A stretch of DNA of 64,000 nucleotides from Hyalomma asiaticum (GCA_013339685.2 CM023483.1:22931458-22995457), one strand, 5' to 3'. Positions 48,624-62,427 are shown, numbered from the stretch's first letter. The notes: generated by a model from the letters alone, not told the origin. Translations and numbers: made by a program.

Positions 48624-48853
48624 TCCCTCGCGGTGGTACACTGTCTATGATGCTTGGCTGCTTGCTGTCCTGAAGGACGCGCGTTTAAATGGAGGCGAAA
48701 TGGCAGAAGCCCGCGTACTTGATTTAGGCTCTCGTTAAAGAACCACATGTGGTCGAACTATCCGCAGCCCTCCACTGTGGCGAAACACTAAGCCGTGCTG
48801 CCTTTGAGGGTTGCAGAAGCAGCATCTTTTCATTTCTACAATCACAATCATTG
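48624..48853 (+). mobile_element. Diverged SINE, (ATC)-tailed type, sense
   Basis: TCCCTCGCGGTGGTACACTG head, CTCGTTAAAGAACCACATGT, CAGCCCTCCACTGTGGCGAA, AAGCCGTGCTGCCTTTGAGG and a tail ACAATCACAATCATTG. It lies 53 bases from the head of the oppositely oriented copy, head-to-head. Confidence 0.8.
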
Positions 48854-51800
48854 ATAACTTAGAAGTCTTGGTCACATTTGACCTACCGAATTATTCACAA
48901 ACAATGAATTGGTCGTTCATGGAGGGATGATAGCGCGAAGCGGCAGAAAGAAGAAGACGAAAAGAGGAAGTGCCGGCAACATGTCACACACACAGAATAA
49001 TATGGTCAAGCCAGCACCGTGAAAACGACATATCGTGTATTTTCTGCGATTGAAAACAAATCAGCCGAACCAGTCTAATAATTAAAACAAATGCAAAAAC
49101 ACAAGTGCAAGCTAACGCTTAGTCGGATGGTTTACACGCAATATCTGTTTCGCTAAAGAAACGCGGTACAGGACGTCAATACTGGGTGCTGCTTTTTGTT
49201 CACAAGCAACCGAAATCAACGAAATAATATTTGCTTGCGACTTGGTTCTTAACCTTGTGACATTTTACAAAGACGTTGTCTAACGTTGTCTCATAAACCC
49301 AATATCAGTTCTCGGCGCATGCAAGACCCAAAATTTCCTAGTAAATTGGTGGTTAAATTACAGCGCATTCGGGTGCAGACTGAATTTATTATTCTATGAT
49401 TTTAAAGATACAGTAAGCAATATTTTGTAAAAAGAATAAAGTGGGATAAGTCATCGGCGATTGCACTGAACGCAAGCTTATGATGTCCTTGACAACATGA
49501 CAATCTGCTTCATGGTAGAAATTTCTCCCTTGAAACGCTAATCCTAGCGCTGTGCTTGCGCACGCTATATAGGACGGAAACGAGACAAGTACTCTTGCTT
49601 TGCTGTCTGTGCCGTTGACGTGGCTCAAATGAGTTGATCTTGTTTTGCGTACCCAAATTACATTCTCCCGAGTTTCTTCACTCGTCTTCATGCTTTGCCA
49701 ATAATTGACTGACGTCGAAGTCAGGGTATTGCATACAATAATATGACAAAAAGGCATAGCTTCGATGTATTTTAACGTCCTGTTTGCGGGAACACATACG
49801 ATGTCAGCGATATCGTGTATGTGAATAAAATTGAAATGCCTTTCATTGATCGACAATATTTAAACATCACTGAGCGTATTGCCTTTTACTTTCGATGTCA
49901 TAGTGGATCACTGACTCCAACATGGCTAATTTATACAGAGTTTGCGCTCTGTGGTTTGTCAGCTGCTGAAGATATGATGCAATATATTAAGGTGAATGCG
50001 TTTGTCCCCCATAAAACGCGAAATATGACCGGCATGATCGGAATCAACACGAGTGGTCACCAAAATCAGACGAGGTCGTCTCGTTCACTTGGCATGTGCC
50101 AGTATTATCTTGGCAGGGTGTGAATGTGCGCCTAACATGACTTACAGGTCAGGACATCAGCAACGTGACATGGTCGTCATTCACGTCTCTATCAACTACG
50201 ATAGAGTCACGCTTGGCCGTGCCGCTTTCATCAGCCAGGGATAGTACGTGTATGCACACGCGGGATCAAACGTTTAGCCTTTGCGGGCTCTGTCAAATTT
50301 CATTCGATTAATGTCAAGTGAATTTAGGCACAAATTATACAGCCCACGTCAAAAAGAAAAAAAGTGTGTTTATTGCAATGCAGATTGGATTTTGCCGTCG
50401 ATTCGTCTTAGCATAAGATAAGGCACGCGTGAATTTTCGTATTTTATATCTGTGATCCTCTTTAGCTTGTTCCTTTCGTTGCTTCATGCTTTTCTCGTCG
50501 TTTGGTTTAAGTTGTGTCACTATGACATCTTTCTTTTTCTACATAAAAGTAAAGGACTCTGAATGCGCACACATTCGCCCGCTCGTTTTGCTGATGTTCT
50601 TGCTCTCAATCGGAGGTTCATTCTTGGATATTCCTTGATGCGTACCACAATGGAGACAACTAAATCTTGCTACTCAATAGCGTGGCAACGTGTTCTTTAA
50701 GAAGAAGCATATTATCTACACCCAGAATGCTTTATTCACCCCTTCGGTGTGAGAATTGCAAGGTGCGAAGAACATCCCCGCTCGAGATGTCTCGTCAACC
50801 TGGCTTCAATATTTCTCGTTAACACGTAGTACACGTACGGCTCGGGACGCGACACACTTACACTGGCAACAGCAGTAAAATGAAATCGAATATTTCCCAG
50901 TACGAGCTGAGCATACGTGAAGCAAGGAAGTGCAGGTGAGATTGCATCCATGCCGTCTAAGAAGGGACGGTGATGTTCTCAGCATTCTTCTTGCCTGACG
51001 ACTGGTTTCCCAATTTCTTTCTTTTTTTTTGGCACAATCTAGCCCATTAGGAAGTTGCGAAAATTCGATGAAGGATCTCCTGGCAATGCATAGATTGACT
51101 GCAAAAGCAGACGCATTTGCATCTGCTGGTTCCGCTGTATCGTCACACGCTTGTCGCTGCTGTTTCCAAACAAGACACCAATCAGAATTTCCCCTGGGAG
51201 ATTTCCTTCGTTAAATTTATATTTATGTAGAGGTTGGTGCCTTCGCGTGGCGCCGGCTATGTCCCGTTTTCTTACATGGTAGTTGTAATTAGTCACAAAA
51301 ATGACAAATAAGTACACGGATATTGACAAACCCGTAGTCAGTGCTGCTATACAACTGTGTCAGTTTGTGGTGTGTGGGCGTTTGGCACCAATCACCTACT
51401 GTTTCTTCGTTCATCGCTCCTTCGTTGAGGCAAGCAGTATACTTTTCCCTGTGACGTCCAATAGGACGCGCTTGTATTTACCGCTCTTGTTCTGTATCGC
51501 TGCACTCCACGCAATGTTCCTGCCGTGTTTCATAGTCACGACGTCTTTCATATTTCTTCTAGCATTCGTTAGCGAGTGGAACGGCAGTGAAAGAAGGCGC
51601 ACACCGCGACCATTGAAACGCATCTCGTATGTGGCGTGTTTGGCATTGAATTTTCGCAAATAAAAGTCACAATTTTTCCTGACGTTTGGCGGGTGCAATA
51701 ATCCATGACGGTTTGCATGCTGTCCTATAGAGAGGACTTTCGGAAAGCTTTTCAGGAACGGCTTCATAAAGAATTTTTTCCTTTTACATGTGCACGTAGC

Positions 51801-52300
51801 TTTACCACTTAACAGTTTTTTCAACTTGGGCTTCTTGGCACGGCATACTGAGGTTGATGATGCGCTGCAAAAATGCGTACACGGACAAAAAATGTGGTAA
51901 CGGGAACGAGCGATGCGCGCTCACAGGTTCTATTCACTCTCTCTCACTCGTCATATATATACACCGATAGATGACTTACAGATGAGGCAAAGAACTGCGA
52001 AGTAAAATGAAACCGCTCTATACAAGCACGTGTCTGATATAACCGAACTAATACAACCAGGCCCTGAACAAGACACGACTCAATGATATCAACGGGCGAT
52101 ATCTTCCATTCAGAAATTTGAACGTTTCCATGCCTAATACTGCGGATCGCTCCCTTAATGCATTAATGAAATGCTATCTCGAAAAGAAGACAGTTACCTT
52201 TACTCGGACTAAAGGCTCTCTCTTCTATACAGCCTATTCCTATTTCGAGTAAGGAATACTCACCCTGAAGTCGGTTAATGACTGTACGTACCTACACCAA
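48854..52300. other. No recognised gene
   Basis: The 155-codon minus-strand frame at 49389-49856 has no recognised domain, and its flanks show no clear gene structure. Confidence 0.4.
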
Positions 52301-52398
52301 TAGCTATATTGACTTAGGCCAATGGCTATGCCGAGTTAGGCCAGTGGATATGTCGACTTAAGCCAATGTCGACTTAGGCCAATGGTTATCGCGACTAA
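52301..52398. repeat. Degenerate ~23-bp minisatellite, about four units
   Basis: Units of the form GACTTAGGCCAATGGCTAT, with variants GAGTTAGGCCAGTGGATAT and GACTTAAGCCAAT. Confidence 0.8.
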
Positions 52399-53339
52399 GA
52401 GAAATCGTTTTCTCGAATGAGTTTATCACGTGCCTAAGTTGGAAGACAACTTACCTACTCTTGATAAAGTGAATTCCTGGCTTTCCAAGCTTCACTCGAG
52501 TGTGATCACACAAAGGCGCAAAGGTTGTAGGCAGCGCGGACAGAGAGAAGTTCAATATATGCATGCAAATCATCGAGCGTGGGTTCTCGATCCTGTTTGC
52601 GTTTTTCCTCGTTTGTTTAACTTGTTTTGCTACTTGCCTCGCGGCTCCGACGCAGCAATCTTGTAAGCGGGTATTTCATTCCGTGCCATTGTATTTGATG
52701 AACTCATAACGCAGGGAGAACGGGTCGACACGGTGGCTTTTACGCATTGCTTCGCGGGCCCACCGCATACATTGCACTCGTGCACGCATTGCCGACGACA
52801 CTCGATTTTGCACTTCGCGATCCCAGTGTGCGGAGGAATCGAAACAGCGCTCTTCTCTTTCTTTCCTTCGTCCGTAGTAAGAGGATTCAATAATGCATAT
52901 CAGCCCTCGAAAGATTTATGAGCACTCGAAAAACTTGCCACGTGGCAGACTTGTAGCTCCGTCGTTCTCATGTAGTACGCATATATAGTATATGTATGCT
53001 CGCACGCATCTTAATATTTTACTTTAGTACATGTCTTCGACAAATTCGGCATGTTCCGTGTAATATAGTATAGTTGTCTTGAATGTGAATTGTAGATGCA
53101 GTCTTCCCTCGTCTGATTCGCCGATTTGGTGGCTCGTTCGAGCATTTTGTGCGCCTGAGCGTAGGCAAAGCGATCGTGCTTCGCGGGCTTTGAACAACTG
53201 AGCTAGGCAAAAAACGGGTCCTTTGTTAAGCGTTGTAAATACTGGTTGCTACTGAGTACAAAAATGATAAAGGCTGATGCATGTTTTGCTTCTCGTAATA
53301 AAGCATCCCAATAGAGAGAAGTAGAAACAAAGCTATAAA
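52399..53339. other. No recognised feature
   Basis: Short frames only. Confidence 0.5.
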
Positions 53340-54190
53340 CAGGTTAACCTATTGATTAACCCGGGTGGTGGTGGAAACATATACTGAATCCCAAAGATAA
53401 TACATGGGACTTATGCATGCAGGGACCGCCTTTCAAGAGGACGGCTTTGACAAATACTGGCTGGGGATCTTTAGTACCCAACCACATTGACACCTGCCGT
53501 TGCTTGGGTTCGTCCAACCGAGGTCTTTTGGGCCTGAAAGTCAGCACAGCCAGACAGGGTTGCCTCCCAGTCCTTACGTATTAAGTTGGAGATGGGGGGT
53601 ATAGTAGTATTAGAAGGGCAGGCCCACAACATGTAATATAGATGTCCAAAGACATCTCCCCAAAGTGTAAGCAGCTGCCGGAAAAGCCGGTACTGAAATG
53701 TTTGAGGGCTGCTCGGCCCAGCATAGTTTTTGTGCAGAGCTGGAGTAGAAGCCGCTCTTCCGCTTTAGTTAAGCCTTTACACGGTCCTGGATAGAGGCCG
53801 TGATCTGACTGGTAGTGATGAACAATTTCGCGGATGAATACACGGGATTTAATTAGACGTCATCCTTATCAGGGCAGTTGAGTAAAAATGCCTGGTAACA
53901 GAGCGTATGGGCGGCGGCTGCCTGATTCCCTTCTAATCCCATGTGAACAGGAATGTAGAATATACGTCAGGGTGCGTGGTTCCCTTGATGGTCGGTATCT
54001 CTCAATAATCGACAGGATAAGTACGCTACACAACCGTTTCCGATGTCGCGACAGTCCTCTCGCGAGTCGGAGATTATACTTTCGGGTCAACCCGCAGAAA
54101 GGTACTTTGAACTGTAGAAGAGTTTGATTGCAGAAAAGAAAAGCCGCTGTACTACTTCTGGAAACCTTCAAGGGAGCGCGGTTCAGCGTT
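53340..54190 (-). pseudogene. Decayed non-LTR retrotransposon: RNase H end and C-terminal region
   Basis: Reading the minus strand from ~54190: FYIPVHMGLEGNQAAAAHTL near 53940 matches the end of a LINE RNase H domain (W-V-P-G-H-S-G-L-x-G-N-E-x-A-D). Then LTKAEERLLLQLCTK, a Cys/His segment with YYMLWACP, and a closing WEATLSG. This order (RNase H, basic linker, C..C....H..W-x-C-P, W-E-A-x-L) is that of I/R1-group LINEs. Several frameshifts and stops break it. The catalytic Asp of RNase H (D in A-D) is changed to Ala. The SINE at 54195 sits at its 5' edge. Confidence 0.7.
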
Positions 54191-54194
54191 TCAC

Positions 54195-54374
54195 CATAGT
54201 GGAACGGTTCCGGAGATTCGACCTCCTGGGGTTCCTTAACGGGCACCGATATGCAAGCACACGGGCCTCAGACACTTCGCCTCTATCGAAATGAGACCGC
54301 CGAAGTCGGTATCGAGCCATGTCTATTGGGTCAGCAGCCAAGCACCGTAACCACTATACCATGCATTGTGGCAG
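54195..54374 (-). mobile_element. SINE lacking its 3' part, antisense
   Basis: GTGGAACGGTTCCGGAGATT, CTGGGGTTCCTTAACGGGCA, CTTCGCCTCTATCGAAATGA and tRNA-like AAGCACCGTAACCACTATAC. It starts at the core, so the tail is missing. Confidence 0.85.
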
Positions 54375-57288
54375 CCATGAACGCACTTCTTCGGTGGCCC
54401 CATCTTCTCAGCAGTGGGCTCGGCGCTGAGAGGCCGGGGGATTCTGTCGCCGCGCCGGCGACGCGGAGCTTTTATTGCGAAGATCGGCGCGGTGACGTCA
54501 CTTCCGCAGCCGTGGCGAGACTCCGCACGGCAGGCATCGCCACCGCGGCTGAGTGAAGCTATAGGCTTATCTTTGGCACTGCTATTTCGCTATAGCGTCC
54601 GATGAATCACCTCCGCCTTGATGTAGTAGTGGGCTGTAGGCAAAAGCGTAAGAGAAGAAAGACTTATGCAACGCCTCCGCCTATGTTTTAGTGCGCTGAA
54701 GGCATGAGGGCAAAGTGTGACTTGGCGAAATCCTGACAGTCCACAATGCGGGTATAAGCCACAAGCGATTTCTTTCTTTTAACGACAGAGCTGTTTAAGG
54801 ACACGCAATGCCCGTTGTTGGGCGCCTATCAGGCAAGAAGGAAAAGCCTAACCGTTCTTACCCTGGACCCGAATACCCACATTCTTGCTCTCAGCTCACT
54901 GCTACATGACAGTGATTTTGCGAAGGAGAATATAAAAAGATCCAAAGAAAGCAAGAATGAAAGAATGAAAGCAAGAAAATTCTTTGTTTCGTTTCAAATC
55001 GAACGCTAAGGCAGCCCCATTGACGTGAAACCCTAGGTGGTGCGAAGCATGCAGTGATGCACCGGTCAGTCGCCGCCAATGGGAGAGGACAGGCAGAGGA
55101 CTGGATATGTTTCAACTATATGCATATGTGGCTTTATTATACAATCAGCCATCGCGTACCTAATGACAGTTAATTTATCGTTCCTTTTATTTGACCATAG
55201 TTTGACCGCTTGCTCTACCGCGACGGAGACGACGACAGGAGATGCCCGCAGTAGACGCCAACAGCCTGAGCTCGTACGTAAAACCGTCATCATCATTAGT
55301 TCTGGTCTCCAAGAGTGCGCGTGCACTTGTTTCTTTCTTTCTTTTTTCCTTGATATGTGGCGCTTGCCCACTACGGGTGATTGGCCATGAAGCCGGCGGT
55401 TAACATGAAAAGGGGAAAAATATTCTGAGAATTCAGGGGAATTTTTAAATTCATTAAAAAAATTTCGTAATGCCTTTTCCCCTGACTAATATGCAATGCC
55501 CAATGTGCGGTGTTCGCACCCACGCTTCTTTCTTCTCTTGCATTACCGTGACCGGCGACGACGACGATGACAGGACACGACGATAGCCCGAGCGCATAAG
55601 GTGTTCGTGTTCTTGTTCTTGTTCACCTGACAGTTTGTGGATCACACCCACTGTGGGGGATTGGACAAGAATTTAGTGCTAAAAAACTTAATATTTAGGA
55701 ACGCGGTTATCTACACAGAGTAAAGGAGAAGAAAAGAGGTATTGAGGATAGTGACGTAATATAGAGAGGGAAAAAATATTTTTCTACGTGGGCCGACCAC
55801 GATGGTACGGCATTACCGCGGTTATCGTGGGGTAAGCGGGTGACGCTAAAACTCTCTAATGCTGTAAAGCTCTCTGAAGGCAAGCTAATCCACTTTACGC
55901 GGTCTTTCGCTACGAAAGAAGTCAATCCTTCAAGAGCGCCGCCATATTCAGTACGAAGCTGGCGTCCGAAACCGCCGCCATGATTTACGTCAAGTATACC
56001 TAAACCGCGCAAACACAGTAACGTTAATTATCTATGAGCAATAGGCGCGCTACGCTTCTATTCTTCTGCGCAAGCGCATTTCGAACGCGCTATTCATGCA
56101 AGCCCTCTGTCCCGCTAAGCCTGTTAAACTAAAGCTGTCCATTAGCTCAGGCCACTGGCCCACGCGTTGCACAGCAGCATAGCCAATATTTCGCCCAACG
56201 GGAGAGCTTAAACCGAAAAGATACGAAGCGAATCCACCGCTGCCAAGGCTGCTTTTAGTCAACATGTATTACTGCCTCTTGATGAGGCTTGCACCCGATC
56301 GCACCCCTGCTTTTCCTTCCACTTGCCCATCACGATCCCGTGCAGCTAGCAGGTCGGTGTTAGTCCCTCGATACCCCTCTGTTAGGCGAGCCGCTATCGC
56401 TCCAGTCGGGGGCGATTAATCCTTCGCAGCTCTCACTTTTTGCGCGTTTGTCTGCCATCAGAGGCGTCCCTGTCAATCCCTGCCACGAGTCTGTTTCGCC
56501 TGTTAGCGAGCTGTCGCGACAGCAGTGCGCCGTTGACCTTTCCCTTCCGTAATTTGCCGTGTGACATCCTGATTGCTACACACGCGAATCGATGGGGCCG
56601 AGTTCAGTTGCCGTTTTAATTCGGAAGCTCTTTTTTTGTATGTTGATGAATCTAAGATATATCCTGTGAGTTTCTTTTTGCCGACGTTGATTGAAAAGAG
56701 CTATGTTGGACCTCCCTGTACGATTCTAATGTGGACAGGCACCTCACTGGCCCGAGTGCTTCTTTTTCTTCTTTCTTGCTTTCCTTTAGAACGGAATAAT
56801 GGCGGCAACACAACCTCACCGTTACAGGGTATATTGTCCGAAGGGGAAGAAACAAGTCTCCGGCATTGTTGGACAAGAGTAATAATGAGATAAAAGTAGA
56901 GGGCACGATACCAGCAAATTTAGAAGGCTGCCAAGAGCGGTTTGCTCAGCTGAGATATCGCTACATGTTTACCTTCTTCAATTATCAGTGTTTTTATTAT
57001 TTCGATATGTAACGTTTTTATCAATGTACTTTATACCACTGGCGTTTTTACCATCTTTCCGCGCTTTTCTTACCGACTCTCATCTTTTGTTTTCGTTTTT
57101 CAATTTGTTCTTTCATACAATTTCTTTCCTGACTTCACAGCGCAAGTTCCTAAGATAGCTTTGGTAGCCGCCCATTTGCTCGCATCGCTTGTGCAATCAC
57201 GTATCTCCACTCATAGAAGACGCAGGCTGATAACGTTGCAATTATATTCATCTAGTCACCGCTATTTACTTAAAGAAACGAGACGTAA
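54375..57288. other. No supported gene; GC-rich and repeat-like patches
   Basis: 54400-54560 is GC-rich. 54623-54718 holds a duplicated short repeat. The minus-strand frame at 56050-56265 looks repeat-derived rather than host coding, but only one copy is in the window. Confidence 0.4.
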
Positions 57289-57402
57289 ACAACAAAAACG
57301 CGAAATATAAAAGGACGGTGCTAACAGAGACAGTTCACGTACTTTGCTGCACGTGAGCTGTCTCTGTTATCATCCTCCTTTTATATTTCGCGTTTTTGTT
57401 GT
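57289..57402. repeat. Long hairpin: 52-bp arms, 10-base loop
   Basis: Left arm 57289-57340 and right arm 57351-57402 are complementary at 48 of 52 positions, with a 10-base loop ACTTTGCTGC. The outer 27 bases of each arm pair perfectly. No target duplication is evident. It could be a foldback MITE or a transcribed hairpin. Confidence 0.95.
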
Positions 57403-57960
57403 GATATTATGCCTGGTCATATCGACTGTTCTGTTTGACATTTTCCCACTCTTATGATTTCTTAGTTGGCTGTCTTAACTTACGCGCTAGTACTGCAACA
57501 TAGTGTCGTTTCTGGACAGAAGAAATTAACGATTGATTCATTGATTGATTGTCCGAATGATTATACTGTCTCCAGATGTACCACTTCTGAGAGGTGCTTT
57601 ACAGTTATAGTCTAATATCCGAATACTTTTCCATTTTTATCCGAGCGACGTTTTAGGAAGGCCTACGGCACAGTTTGCACGTCTGTTAAGTTTTTCCTTC
57701 TGCGTTCTTGTGTTTCGCTTTTTCTACGAAGCAGCTGGTGCTGAGGGCAGAGACCGAACAACACGAGGGCAAGTAGTTCGCCAAGGAGACCTAATCCTCT
57801 GCCGGTGAACGGGCGTTGGTGGGATCAAAGTTATCCCCGCTGCCGCTTGATAAGCACCTCGTAAGGCCATGTGCTGATGTAGCCACTGCAAAGCTTCACC
57901 GCCAATCTGCACCGACGCTTAGCGACAATCTTCTTCCCGCTTGTCAACCTCTTGGTTGTG

Positions 57961-58082
<122 letters not shown>

Positions 58083-58313
58083 TTAGTGTGGGAGATTTCA
58101 GTCGCATTTAATTGGCCTTGTACAGCTGCATCACACTGAAGAAGCTAGTTAACGCGTCCAATGACTCTTTCGTGCCCTTGAAGCAACAACATGCCAGCGT
58201 GTGCTATACTAAAAGATTGGGCGCAAGAGCAAATAACCTTACTAAATAGGTACGCAGGCAAGGACCCTATGTAAGGCTGAACTGTCCTTTCCATGCGCAC
58301 TTACATCCCACAC

Positions 58314-58435
58314 ATGTATGTATGTATGTATGTATGTATGTATGTATGTATGTATGTATGTATGTATGTATGTATGTATGTATGTATGTATGTATGTATG
58401 TATGTATGTATGTATGTATGTATGTATGTATGTAT
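58314..58435. repeat. (TATG)n microsatellite
   Basis: About 30 perfect units, 230 bases after the TTTC array. Confidence 0.97.
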
Positions 58436-59672
58436 TTAGCGCTCATTTGGAGACGTGTCTGCGTCATTCACGCACACACGCTCAGCTTAACATTATAGAG
58501 ATGTACAGCCCTGCCAGGACAGAAGCCGAAGGGTGCTTCACGGGCGATGTGGACTCAAGTGCATACACGTGTTAACGTAGTTAATGTACTTCGCTCTTTT
58601 CTAAGCGCATTTTGCTAAGGAGCGCGAAATGGCTATTGGCGAAACAAAAAGGCACCGCTGTTCTGTACACAGCCGCCTCGGTAAGATACGATAAGGCTTA
58701 TGGAAAAGTTTCAAATATCACTCACTCATCTTCCTGCATTGCACTCTCTTTCATAAGTGCATCGCACAGCGGAATGCGTGGCTTAAGGTGTTACAGATAA
58801 ATAAGGAATCTGCCTTTTCTGCGTAGTTCACTTTAAGTAAACGAGCACAAGAAGGCTGATGGATGGAAAAAATATATCAAAGCGTGATGAATAACTGAAA
58901 AGAAAAAGGATGAAGTTAACAATATGTTAACGGGCACAGATGTTAATGAATCATTATTGCTGGAGATAATTGCAAACGTAATTTTAGTGTCGTTATGGCA
59001 CGCTACTTACTCGGCGCTTCACTTAATTGCATCTATCTCGAGCGCTCTGTACAGTGACGCAAGCGTTCCGTCTATAGTCAGTGCATTGTTCTCTTTTGTT
59101 CATTTTATATGCGTGCTACCTCAATTCGCTGGTGTGGTATCCTGCCTAAATGGACGGCCTCTATAATCGAAAGGGAACGAGTTAGAACTTTGCGCAATTA
59201 TTAGACGGCTACATTGTACACAATGTCTAATAACGAGAAGAAATATTTTTTCCCAGCAGGCTCCTCTTTCTCTGTTGCATGGTTAAGAGAAGCAACTCAA
59301 TCAAACTTCTTTCTAAGCTGGTTGCCTGAAAACGCTTAGCGAAATACACAGCACAACGCTGATGACTAAAAGTTAGTTTCACTGACTTGCGCAAAGTTTC
59401 AACTCGTTCGCTTCGATTATATCGGCTGTCAATATAGGCACGTTACTAACCCAAAGAAGTGAGGTTGTATGCTAATAATATGAAAAAAAAAGAGAGAACA
59501 ACACATATCCATAGACCGAATGCTTGCATAAATGCACGTAGCGGTCAGGAATCCCTTCCCTTTGCCAAATGAAAGAAGAAGCGATACGTCACTCGAGCAA
59601 GAGTTACTCTTGAAGGTACTGTGGAAGACCTTCACATGCTGTCTAGCTGTAGAAGATGAGTGCCTTTCTCAC
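58436..59672. other. No recognised feature
   Basis: Short frames only. Confidence 0.5.
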
Positions 59673-60317
<645 letters not shown>

Positions 60318-60412
60318 TTACACCATCTCCCGCTAAAGGGGACCATGAGGCGATGCGAAGCAGCACGGGGGGTGCCCACCGCGTTTGCATCGGTTTGACT
60401 AGGTGTTTTCCA
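60318..60412 (+). repeat. Repeat B, sense
   Basis: CACCATCTCCCGCTAAAGGG through GCACGGGGGGTGCCCACC and GTTTGCATCGGTTTGACTAG. The same block is present inverted at 11660-11757. Confidence 0.75.
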
Positions 60413-60479
60413 CCATTGCTCTTTGTAGGTACAATTCTACGTTCCCTTTGCAGAGGGTGGGTTCCAAGTACACTCTCAT

Positions 60480-60734
60480 GATCACGACACGGAGCTCCGG
60501 GCTAGGGAAGCCCAGTGCAAGCGGCAACGTCGGCGGGAAACTGCTACGGATGAAACGCGGGCTCGACATGCCGAAACGCAATGGCAGCGGCGGCAAGCAA
60601 ACCCAGCCGTACGCAACGTGGAGAGGGGCAGGGGAGAGCAGGTGTGTGGAGAGGGTTTGCGCATGCGCAGTAAGGGTGGTCACGCCGCCCACCACCATCG
60701 CCGGATTGAACTCCGCCATAAGCTTCGCATCTAA
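60480..60734 (+). pseudogene. Arg/Glu-rich repeat-derived frame
   Basis: An open frame without its own start encodes TELRAREAQCKRQRRRETA and, about 20 residues on, ETRARHAETQWQRRQANPAV, then a His/Arg-rich end. The two halves look like diverged repeats of a basic helical unit, recalling the 23-residue STPR DNA-binding repeats, though the spacing here is about 20. It is probably a fragment of transposon-borne or repeat-borne coding sequence, and I do not assign a function. Confidence 0.35.
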
Positions 60735-60800
60735 AACTGGTTCTAAACCAGTTTAACTCGCATCTAAACTCGCATCTAAAGCTGCTTCGCATCTAAAACT
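60725..60800. repeat. Short tandem TCGCATCTAAA repeats
   Basis: TCGCATCTAAA occurs four times in 70 bases, with an internal AAACTGGTTCTAAACCAGTTT inverted repeat at ~60735-60755. Confidence 0.8.
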
Positions 60801-62427
60801 TGATCTTGCGAAGTCTTAGAGGTCAATGAATGTCAGAAGGATCCGGCGGGCTCATGGGATCATCCCTCGGTAATACGCAGTCTGTGCAGCACAATAAAAC
60901 ACGACGAGCAAATGAGCACATCAGCGCCTGTACATGTCGTTTATGTGTTCCTTTGTTCATAGTGTTTTATTTCGCTGCGCACACTGTGTATTACCAATGG
61001 ATATCCCACAGCAAACCACTTCGTTACCGTAATGCGCTTAGTGCTTTAATTAAGCGGCCAGTGGCTGAGATAAAATTAGTGTAATGTTCAAGTCCCTGCC
61101 ATGTTCGCGTTGCGTCTACGTTCGCGTTGCGCAGTACCTTTTCTTAAAATCTAAATCGGCGTCATCCTCTGCAAAATGTACCCCGGCTTTCAATATGCCG
61201 GCCACGTGCGCCAAGCCTTCGACATTAAATGTGATAGCTGTGTACAATAATATTCAAAATGAGGCTTTCATGCAGTCATTTCTGGCTTTTGTGTTGTGAT
61301 TACATTCTTCTTAAACACTTGGATTGATATCGATTTCAGAGAGGTCCAGAGAGTGTGGCAATAAATCGATGTAACGTCGTAGCGAAAGGGAATGACAAGC
61401 ACCGAATCCAATAAAGTGGACGTCAAAGGAAACCCTGGCAATGACAAGGCAGCTCCTTTAATTGCATACATGCGATTTCCAAAGAAGTTGGCAAAATAAG
61501 GCCTTAACGAGCGTAATACCAAGTTTTCTTTCATTATCTGAGATCATGAAATCGATGGAGGCCAGGAAAAATAAACACGGGAAATACTTGTGACGAGTGT
61601 TCTTTAGAGCAATTACTTATTTGGAGGTCAGATTTATGCAGCAGTACTTTCGGCGTATATCGTTCGGAAAGCGTAAAGAACTAATCTGCGCCCTTAGTAT
61701 TTTGCAACCAGTGTCGCAATCTACTCGCTTCCGCGTTCGCCTTCTTTCTATATCCCGCAAACGTTTAGGGCTGAATGTTAGACCAATATTTAAGAGATGT
61801 CTTTGGGTATGAGCCTAATTCCATGCTTTCGGTCGCTGCGATTCCGTGAACAGCAACAATAATGCATACAGAAGCCGCGAAGAGACCACAAGCGAAAACG
61901 GTGAGCGGCACCCGTACCTTCCGTGGCTTGATAAACCGTCATGCATCGATAAGAACTGCTCGCCCTCTACTGGACCTGCCAGCAGCGATAAAGCTTACAG
62001 AGCTTCTATGGAATCGACGTGGACCCTTTAGCACGTGTGCCGCGACCTAATTCAAGTCATTGATTTAATACACAAGATGTCTCAGCAAAAGTGGAAGCCG
62101 ATATTTTTTCATTCGATAGAACTCTGTTACTCAGTGCCTGTTAGTTGTTTCGGTTAGCGTCCAACAGCTGCCTTCAGTCCCTTGTATATTGGAGGCCCTA
62201 GTATTTATGCGCGCGGCCGAAAATTCATGCGGTGCTTTTTCAAATATTATGCTTCATTTCGCAAGTCAGGATATTGGTCAACTCATTGGCGAGTAGCACT
62301 CGATGAAATTATTTATATATCATTTAACAGGTTGTACAACTTCTTCATCGAACATATTGCGTTTACAAGCACCCCTGAAACGCAGGAGTTGTAGCTATTA
62401 TAAACAATCACCCAAGCCAATTGAAAT
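60801..62427. other. No recognised gene
   Basis: Short frames on both strands without a recognised domain. Confidence 0.45.

Noticed and set aside
49389..49856. 155-codon minus-strand frame
   Set aside because: No recognised domain and no supporting splice sites or neighbours; left uncalled.
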